From contig NZ_CP114285.2 in assembly GCF_027111255.2 (NCBI RefSeq), forward strand, positions 3,906,001-3,970,000: a stretch of DNA of 64,000 nt. Reading direction: 5' to 3'. This DNA comes from Flavobacterium flavigenum (GTDB lineage: Bacteria; Bacteroidota; Bacteroidia; Flavobacteriales; Flavobacteriaceae). Each line of letters opens with the position of its first letter. Within the stretch, counting starts at the first letter, position 1. The notes under the pieces are model-generated. The model was not told the origin of the DNA. It did no database searches and saw nothing but the letters and a program-made list of their open reading frames with translations. A program made the position numbers and the translations under genes. Positions 58,747 to 64,000 of the stretch are shown here, one piece after another.

Positions 58747-60206
58747 AAATACTAAAAGACATATTATATAAAGTAGCTATTGAATCTGTAACAGGTTCAA
58801 CAGACATAGCTATTCATAAAATAGATTTTGATTCAAGAAAAATTGAAGAAAATGACGTTTTTATAGCTATCCGCGGAACACTTTCTGATGGTCACGATTA
58901 TATTGAAAAAGCAATTCAGTTAGGGGCGACAGCAATTATATGTGATACATTGCCGGGAAATATTGAAAAAGGAGTTACATACATACAGGTAAAAGATACC
59001 AATACGGCTCTTGCTTTTATGGCGGCTAATTATTTTGATAATCCTTCCGGAAAATTAAAACTGGTTGGAGTAACCGGTACCAATGGAAAAACAACCATTG
59101 CGTCTTTGTTATTTCAGTTGTTTCAAAAAGCAGGCTTTAAAGTTGGTCTGTTATCAACAGTTAAAATCATGGTTGATGAAACAGAATATAAGGCAACGCA
59201 TACAACTCCGGATTCAATTACAATTAATCATTATCTAAATGAAATGATTGAAGCTGGCGTAACGCACTGCTTTATGGAAGTGAGTTCTCATGGAATTCAT
59301 CAAAAAAGAACAGAGGCATTGGATTTTGTTGGTGGAATTTTTACAAATCTTTCACACGATCATTTAGATTATCATCCAACATTTGCTGAATACAGAGACG
59401 TAAAAAAATCGTTTTTTGATTCATTGCCTAAAACAGCTTTCGCTTTATCAAATATTGATGATAAAAACGGAACTGTTATGCTTCAGAATACCGTGGCAAG
59501 AAAACTTACATATGCTTTAAAAACGTATGCAGATTTTAAAGCACAGATTTTAGAAAGCCAGTTGTCAGGATTATTATTGAAAATAAATGATAATGAAGTT
59601 TGGGTAAAGTTAATAGGTACTTTTAATGCCTATAATATATTGGCTATTTATGGAACTGCGATTGAATTGGGTCTGGATAGCTTAGAAGCGTTACGTTTGT
59701 TGTCTGATTTAGAGAGTGTTTCAGGTCGTTTTCAATATATTGTTTCAGCAGGTAATGTGACAGCAATTGTTGATTATGCCCATACACCTGATGCTTTGGA
59801 AAACGTTTTAAAAACAATTGATGATATCCGGACTAAAAATGAACAACTGATTACAGTTGTAGGCTGTGGCGGAAACAGAGACAAGGCAAAAAGACCTATT
59901 ATGGCAAAAATTGCTTCAGATTTAAGTGATAAGGCAATTTTAACATCAGATAATCCAAGAAACGAAAATCCTGAGGTGATTTTAGATGAAATGGAACAAG
60001 GTGTAGAAGCTCATAATTACAAAAAGATATTGAGAATTACGGATAGAAAACAAGCCATAAAAACAGCTTGTCAATTGGCTCAGCCAAATGATATTATCCT
60101 AATTGCAGGGAAAGGACATGAAACCTATCAGGAAATAAATGGTGTACGTCATCATTTTGACGATATGGAAACAGTAAAAGAAATTTTAGAACAGCTAAAT
60201 AAATAA
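58743..60206 (+). CDS. murE: UDP-MurNAc-L-alanyl-D-glutamate--2,6-diaminopimelate ligase
   Basis: 487 aa. Start GTG (58743) overlapping the ftsI stop (GTGA). Mur ligase domains: N-terminal IDFDSRKIEENDVFIAIRG, ATP site GVTGTNGKTTIA (about 111-122), HTTPDSITIN, FMEVSSHG, GRFQYI, VIVDYAHTPDAL, and TSDNPRNENPE with DNPR at 403-406, which marks meso-DAP rather than lysine specificity. It adds the third amino acid to the stem peptide. Cytosolic. A 109-bp gap with nested inverted repeats follows, the largest inside the cluster. Confidence 0.96.
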   Translation: MKILKDILYKVAIESVTGSTDIAIHKIDFDSRKIEENDVFIAIRGTLSDGHDYIEKAIQLGATAIICDTLPGNIEKGVTYIQVKDTNTALAFMAANYFDNPSGKLKLVGVTGTNGKTTIASLLFQLFQKAGFKVGLLSTVKIMVDETEYKATHTTPDSITINHYLNEMIEAGVTHCFMEVSSHGIHQKRTEALDFVGGIFTNLSHDHLDYHPTFAEYRDVKKSFFDSLPKTAFALSNIDDKNGTVMLQNTVARKLTYALKTYADFKAQILESQLSGLLLKINDNEVWVKLIGTFNAYNILAIYGTAIELGLDSLEALRLLSDLESVSGRFQYIVSAGNVTAIVDYAHTPDALENVLKTIDDIRTKNEQLITVVGCGGNRDKAKRPIMAKIASDLSDKAILTSDNPRNENPEVILDEMEQGVEAHNYKKILRITDRKQAIKTACQLAQPNDIILIAGKGHETYQEINGVRHHFDDMETVKEILEQLNK

Positions 60207-60315
60207 CAAAATTGAAATTCAAATCCCGTAGCCTCGGGACAAAACCCAATATAACGTTGGAATTTGGGATTTAAAATGAAATTTAATTTGAATTGGAATT
60301 TAAAAAATAGAAAAT
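60207..60315. repeat. Nested inverted repeats between murE and mraY
   Basis: Inner hairpin TCCCG (60224-60228)/CGGGA (60235-60239). Outer arms AAATCCC (60221-60227)/GGGATTT (60266-60272). The flanks repeat AATTTGGGATTT, AAATTTAATTTGAATTGGAATTT. No T-run follows, so it is more an RNA structure or dispersed repeat than a simple terminator. Confidence 0.5.
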
Positions 60316-61548
60316 ATGCTATACTATTTATTTGAATATTTTGACAAAACACTTGATGTGCCTGGAACAGGGGTTTTTCAGTACATTACTTTCAGATCGG
60401 CTTTGGCATTTATGCTTTCACTGCTTTTGTCAACTATTTATGGTAAAAGAGTGATCAATTTTTTACGCCGCCAGCAGGTTGGGGAAACAGTGCGTGAATT
60501 GGGTCTTGCAGGTCAAAACGAAAAAGCAGGTACACCTACAATGGGAGGTTTGATTATTATTTTCGCAACCTTGATTCCGGTTTTGCTGTTTGCTCGTCTG
60601 CATAACATTTATATTGTATTGCTTATTGTAACTACGTTATGGATGGGAACTATTGGTTTTGTTGACGATTATATCAAAATATTCAAAAAAGATAAGCAAG
60701 GGTTAAAAGGAATTTTTAAAGTTATTGGTCAGGTTGGTCTTGGTATTATTGTAGGAGCGGTTTTATATTTTAATCCTGCTGTTACAGTAAGAACAGATAC
60801 AGGAAAGACAGATGTTTTTAGAACAGCATCAAATACAACCGTTGTACTTCCTGCGCCTGTTGAAGAAAAATCTACAGCAACAACAATACCTTTCGTGAAA
60901 AACAACGAATTTGATTATGCTGAAGTTTTATCGTTTATGGGAGATGGATACGAAAAATGGGCTTGGTTAGTGTTTATTCCGGTTGTAATTTTCATCATTA
61001 CAGCAGTTTCAAACGGAGCCAATTTAACAGATGGAATTGATGGCCTCGCTGCCGGAACCTCTGCAATTTCTGTACTCGCCCTCGGAATATTTACATTCGT
61101 TTCAGGAAATATCATTTTTTCCAATTATCTGAATATAATGTATATACCTAATTCAGGAGAAATGACCGTTTTTATATCTGCGTTTGTTGGGGCTTTAATT
61201 GGTTTTCTCTGGTACAATTCATTTCCTGCGTCAGTATTTATGGGAGATACAGGAAGTTTAACAATTGGAGGGATTATTGCAGTTTTAGCCATTGCGGTTC
61301 GTAAAGAAATATTAATTGTTTTATTCTGCGGAATTTTCCTTGCCGAAAGTGCTTCAGTAATTATACAGGTAACTTATTTTAAATACACCAAAAAGCGTTT
61401 CGGAGAAGGCCGAAGAATATTCCTGATGTCACCGCTGCATCATCATTATCAGAAAAAAGGATACCACGAAAGTAAAATCGTAACCCGTTTCTGGATTGTT
61501 GCTGTAATGTTAGCCATATTATCAATCGTTACTTTAAAATTAAGATAG
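60316..61548 (+). CDS. mraY: Phospho-N-acetylmuramoyl-pentapeptide transferase
   Basis: 410 aa, about 50 longer than the E. coli enzyme. Ten membrane helices expected. Catalytic and substrate motifs: GTPTMGG (about 74-80), FVDDYIKIFKKDKQGLKG with two Asp, NLTDGIDGLAAG, GFLWYNSFPASVFMGDTGSL with the third Asp, and HHHYQKKGYHE. The extra part is a soluble loop at about 150-205 (VFRTASNTTVVLPAPVEEK), as usual in Bacteroidota. It makes lipid I from UDP-MurNAc-pentapeptide and undecaprenyl phosphate. Stop is adjacent to the murD ATG. Confidence 0.95.
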   Translation: MLYYLFEYFDKTLDVPGTGVFQYITFRSALAFMLSLLLSTIYGKRVINFLRRQQVGETVRELGLAGQNEKAGTPTMGGLIIIFATLIPVLLFARLHNIYIVLLIVTTLWMGTIGFVDDYIKIFKKDKQGLKGIFKVIGQVGLGIIVGAVLYFNPAVTVRTDTGKTDVFRTASNTTVVLPAPVEEKSTATTIPFVKNNEFDYAEVLSFMGDGYEKWAWLVFIPVVIFIITAVSNGANLTDGIDGLAAGTSAISVLALGIFTFVSGNIIFSNYLNIMYIPNSGEMTVFISAFVGALIGFLWYNSFPASVFMGDTGSLTIGGIIAVLAIAVRKEILIVLFCGIFLAESASVIIQVTYFKYTKKRFGEGRRIFLMSPLHHHYQKKGYHESKIVTRFWIVAVMLAILSIVTLKLR

Positions 61549-62880
61549 ATGAGATTGGTTGTTTTAGGAGGAGGAGAAAGTGGTGTTGGAACTGCGATCC
61601 TCGGTAAGAAAAAAGGATACGAGGTTTTTGTATCTGATTTTGGAAAGATTAAAGAGAGTTATAAAGAAGTTCTTATCATTAATAAAATTGCATGGGAAGA
61701 GGAACAGCATACTGAAGATTTAATTCTGAATGCAGACGTGGTGATGAAAAGCCCGGGAATTCCGGATAAATCCCCGATAGTAAAAAAGCTTATTGCTGCA
61801 GGGGTTAAGGTGATTTCTGAAATTGAGTTTGCGAAACCTTTTACTGAAGCTCTCACTATTGGAATTACCGGTAGCAATGGTAAAACAACAACAACAATGC
61901 TCACCCATCATTTATTAAAATCGGCAGGTTTGAATGTAGGTTTAGGAGGAAATATCGGGAAGAGTTTCGCCTGGCAGGTTGCCGAAAATAAATTTGATGC
62001 ATACGTTCTTGAATTAAGCAGTTTTCAGTTAGACGGAATAATAGATTACAGACCTGATATCGCCATCATAACCAATATTAGTCCGGATCATTTAGACAGG
62101 TATGAATATAAATATGAGAATTATATCAATTCAAAGTTCCGGATAACAATGAACCAGACTGAAACTGATTATCTGATTTACGATGCAGATGATGAAGCAA
62201 GTACAGAATGGTTAAAGAATAATAAAACAAAAGCAAAATTAATTCCTTTTTCATTGACTAAATCATTCGATGAAGGGGCTTCTATAAATAACAACAAAAT
62301 GGAAATAAAGATTAACCAGGAAGAGTTTACAATGGAAACAGAATACATTGCGTTAGAAGGAAAACATAATATGAAAAATGCAATGGCAGCAAGCTCTGTA
62401 GCAAAATTGATGCAAATTAGAAATGCAACAATTCGCGAAAGTTTATCAAATTTTCAAGGTGTTGAACATCGTTTAGAAAAAGTATTAAAAATCCAGAATG
62501 TACAGTACATCAATGATTCTAAAGCAACAAATGTAAACGCCACTTTTTTTGCCTTAGACAGTATGAATGTTCCAACTGTTTGGATTGTAGGAGGTGTTGA
62601 TAAAGGCAATGACTACAATGAATTGATGTCATTAGTACGCGAAAAAGTAAAAGCAATTATCTGCCTGGGAATCGATAATCGTAAAATTATAGAATCTTTT
62701 GGAAATGTTGTGGACATAATGGTGGAAGTAAATAATATGAATGATGCTGTGAAAACGGCACAAAGATTAACAGAAAAAGGTGATGCTGTTTTATTATCTC
62801 CGGCTTGTGCTAGTTTCGACTTATTTGAAAACTACGAAGACAGAGGGAAACAATTTAAGCAAGCGGTACATAACTTGTAA
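61549..62880 (+). CDS. murD: UDP-N-acetylmuramoylalanine--D-glutamate ligase
   Basis: 443 aa, full length. Start ATG immediately after the mraY stop. N-terminal Rossmann VVLGGGESGVG, MKSPGIPDKSP, ATP loop GITGSNGKTTTTMLT (about 104-118), ELSSFQLDG, ITNISPDHLDRYEY, GKHNMKNAMAASSVAK, EHRLEKVLKIQNVQYINDSKATNV and WIVGGVDKGNDY. It joins D-Glu to UDP-MurNAc-L-Ala in the cytosol. A heptad array separates it from ftsW. Confidence 0.96.
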   Translation: MRLVVLGGGESGVGTAILGKKKGYEVFVSDFGKIKESYKEVLIINKIAWEEEQHTEDLILNADVVMKSPGIPDKSPIVKKLIAAGVKVISEIEFAKPFTEALTIGITGSNGKTTTTMLTHHLLKSAGLNVGLGGNIGKSFAWQVAENKFDAYVLELSSFQLDGIIDYRPDIAIITNISPDHLDRYEYKYENYINSKFRITMNQTETDYLIYDADDEASTEWLKNNKTKAKLIPFSLTKSFDEGASINNNKMEIKINQEEFTMETEYIALEGKHNMKNAMAASSVAKLMQIRNATIRESLSNFQGVEHRLEKVLKIQNVQYINDSKATNVNATFFALDSMNVPTVWIVGGVDKGNDYNELMSLVREKVKAIICLGIDNRKIIESFGNVVDIMVEVNNMNDAVKTAQRLTEKGDAVLLSPACASFDLFENYEDRGKQFKQAVHNL

Positions 62881-62883
62881 TAT

Positions 62884-62950
62884 AGTTTAAAGTTTAAAGT
62901 TTCTCGTTATGTGGAAACTTGAAATCTAAAACAAGAAAACCTGAAACAAA
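62884..62950. repeat. Heptad iteron array with inverted arms
   Basis: Left arm, three units: AGTTTAA, AGTTTAA, AGTTTCT (62884-62904). Right arm, opposite orientation: AAACTTG, AAATCTA, AAACAAG, then AAACCTG and AAACAAA (62915-62950), one base inserted. This sits in the murD-ftsW gap, within 6 bp of the ftsW ATG. Confidence 0.65.
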
Positions 62951-62956
62951 AGAATT

Positions 62957-64000
62957 ATGAAAGAGCTGGTAAACAAATTAAAAGGAGACAGGGTAATATG
63001 GTCATTCGTGGCTTTATTAGCACTGTTTTCGTTTATGCCTGTTTTTAGTGCAAGTAGTAATCTGGCTTATATCGGGCACGGTACAGGAAATACACTGGGT
63101 TATTTGATTAAACATTTGGCTCATATTTGTATTGGATTTTTAATTATTTACTGGGTGCATAAAGTGCCATATCATTATTTCAGGGCTATATCAAAAATAG
63201 CGTTGCCTGTTGTTTGGTTTTTACTCGTTTATACATTGTTAAAGGGAACAGTAATCGCGGGAGCTAATGCAAGTCGTTGGATTCAGGTTCCTTTTATTGG
63301 AATCACATTTCAAACGTCAACTTTAGCATCTATCGTTCTTTTTATTTTTGTAGCACGTTATTTATCTAAAACTAAAGAAGAAAATGAACCTTTTCAGGTT
63401 TCATTAGTACAGCTTTGGATTCCGGTCTTTATTACCCTGGCACTTATTTTACCAGCAAACTTCTCTACAACAGCGTTGATTTTTTGTATGGTAATAATGC
63501 TAACTTTTATTGGTAAATATCCATTAAAATATATTGGTTTTATTATTGGTTCTGGTATTGCAATGCTGATGTTTTTTTTATTAGTAGCAAAAGCATTCCC
63601 GGATTCAAGATTTTTTAGCAGAGTTGGAACTTGGGGAAGCCGTATTGAAAACTTCACCACAGACAAACCTGACGAAGATGATTATCAGATTGAAAAGGCA
63701 AAAATAGCTATTGCATCAGGAAGATTAGGTGGTTTGGGGCCAGGTAAAAGTGTGCAGAAAAACTTTTTGCCACAATCATCTTCTGATTTTATTTATGCAA
63801 TTGTAGTAGAAGAATATGGATTGGTAGGAGGAGTTTCTATCCTGCTTTTATATTTATTATTGCTGTTTAGATTTGTAATTGCATCACATAAAGCAAATAC
63901 ACTTTTTGGGAAATTGGTTGTAGTTGGACTCGGTTTTCCAATGATATTTCAGGCAATGATTAATATGGCTGTTGCAGTTGAATTATTGCCGGTAACAGGA
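62957..64000 (+). CDS. ftsW: Cell division protein FtsW, N-terminal 348 residues (cut by window edge)
   Basis: SEDS-family protein from an ATG at 62957, continuing past the window end. Membrane helices begin at about residue 13 (VIWSFVALLALFSFMPVFSA). Family features: LIKHLAHICIGFLIIYWVHKV, LKGTVIAGANASRWIQVPFIGITFQTSTLAS (the conserved GANAxRWI loop), LALILPANFSTTALIF, SRVGTWGSRIE and QIEKAKIAIASGRLGGLGPGKSVQKNFLPQSSSDFIYAIVVEEYG, the large extracellular loop. It is the septal glycosyltransferase acting with FtsI. Start has no alternative nearby. Confidence 0.94.
   Translation, partial: MKELVNKLKGDRVIWSFVALLALFSFMPVFSASSNLAYIGHGTGNTLGYLIKHLAHICIGFLIIYWVHKVPYHYFRAISKIALPVVWFLLVYTLLKGTVIAGANASRWIQVPFIGITFQTSTLASIVLFIFVARYLSKTKEENEPFQVSLVQLWIPVFITLALILPANFSTTALIFCMVIMLTFIGKYPLKYIGFIIGSGIAMLMFFLLVAKAFPDSRFFSRVGTWGSRIENFTTDKPDEDDYQIEKAKIAIASGRLGGLGPGKSVQKNFLPQSSSDFIYAIVVEEYGLVGGVSILLLYLLLLFRFVIASHKANTLFGKLVVVGLGFPMIFQAMINMAVAVELLPVTG

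Overview
The window is about 64 kb of chromosome from a Flavobacterium-like member of the Bacteroidota. The evidence is low GC content, gliding genes gldB and gldC, a type IX secretion plug protein, promoters with the Bacteroidota -7 element TAnnTTTG (sometimes with a TTG about 17-23 bp upstream), weak ribosome binding sites, and a division/cell-wall cluster in Bacteroidota order. I see no prophage, transposase, CRISPR array or rRNA operon. Most of the window is core genome.

Layout. 1-8.3 kb is mostly minus strand: the start of a methyltransferase, a small unknown protein, a NarL-type response regulator, a U32-family protein, an unknown membrane protein, a beta-barrel protein, a PA2169-type four-helix protein, a class I aminotransferase and a fatty acid desaturase. 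8.4-12.3 kb holds rsmG, a Tat-exported alkaline phosphatase and pruA. 12.4-18.3 kb is a four-gene DNA-repair operon: metallo-beta-lactamase exonuclease, ATP-dependent ligase, Lhr-type helicase and PdeM phosphoesterase. 18.3-28.3 kb holds apaG, the T9SS plug gene, a SNF2 helicase, a methyltransferase, a frameshifted GxxExxY gene, map, a DUF445 protein and gpmI.

28.7-38.9 kb holds two convergent L,D-transpeptidases, a GNAT enzyme, two identical tRNA-Gly(TCC) genes, pepE, an overlapping operon of three paralogous secreted proteins plus a DUF6702-like protein and an M1 peptidase, then tatA and a PAP2 phosphatase. 39-47.3 kb holds a phytanoyl-CoA-dioxygenase-like protein, an O-methyltransferase, a repeat-rich lipoprotein, a YceI protein, rlmN, a polyprenyl synthase and an ECF sigma / membrane regulator / outer-membrane module with a recognisable ECF-type promoter. 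47.4-54.7 kb holds dnaG, an orphan response regulator, nadE, gldB-gldC, a lipoprotein, engB and a hydrolase. 55.0 kb to the end is the mraZ-rsmH-ftsL-ftsI-murE-mraY-murD-ftsW cluster, running off the edge within ftsW.

The less ordinary signals are intergenic: MraZ-box repeats at a 10-bp period, an ECF autoregulatory promoter, 7-bp and 8-bp iteron arrays with inverted arms at several loci, a structured dispersed element downstream of the PAP2 gene, a frameshifted GxxExxY gene with repeat-like flanks, and a DnaG whose zinc ligands are all replaced. No unambiguous new defence or biosynthetic system is visible. The best candidates for undescribed biology are the 32.7-35.5 kb paralog operon and the 44.7-47.3 kb sigma module.
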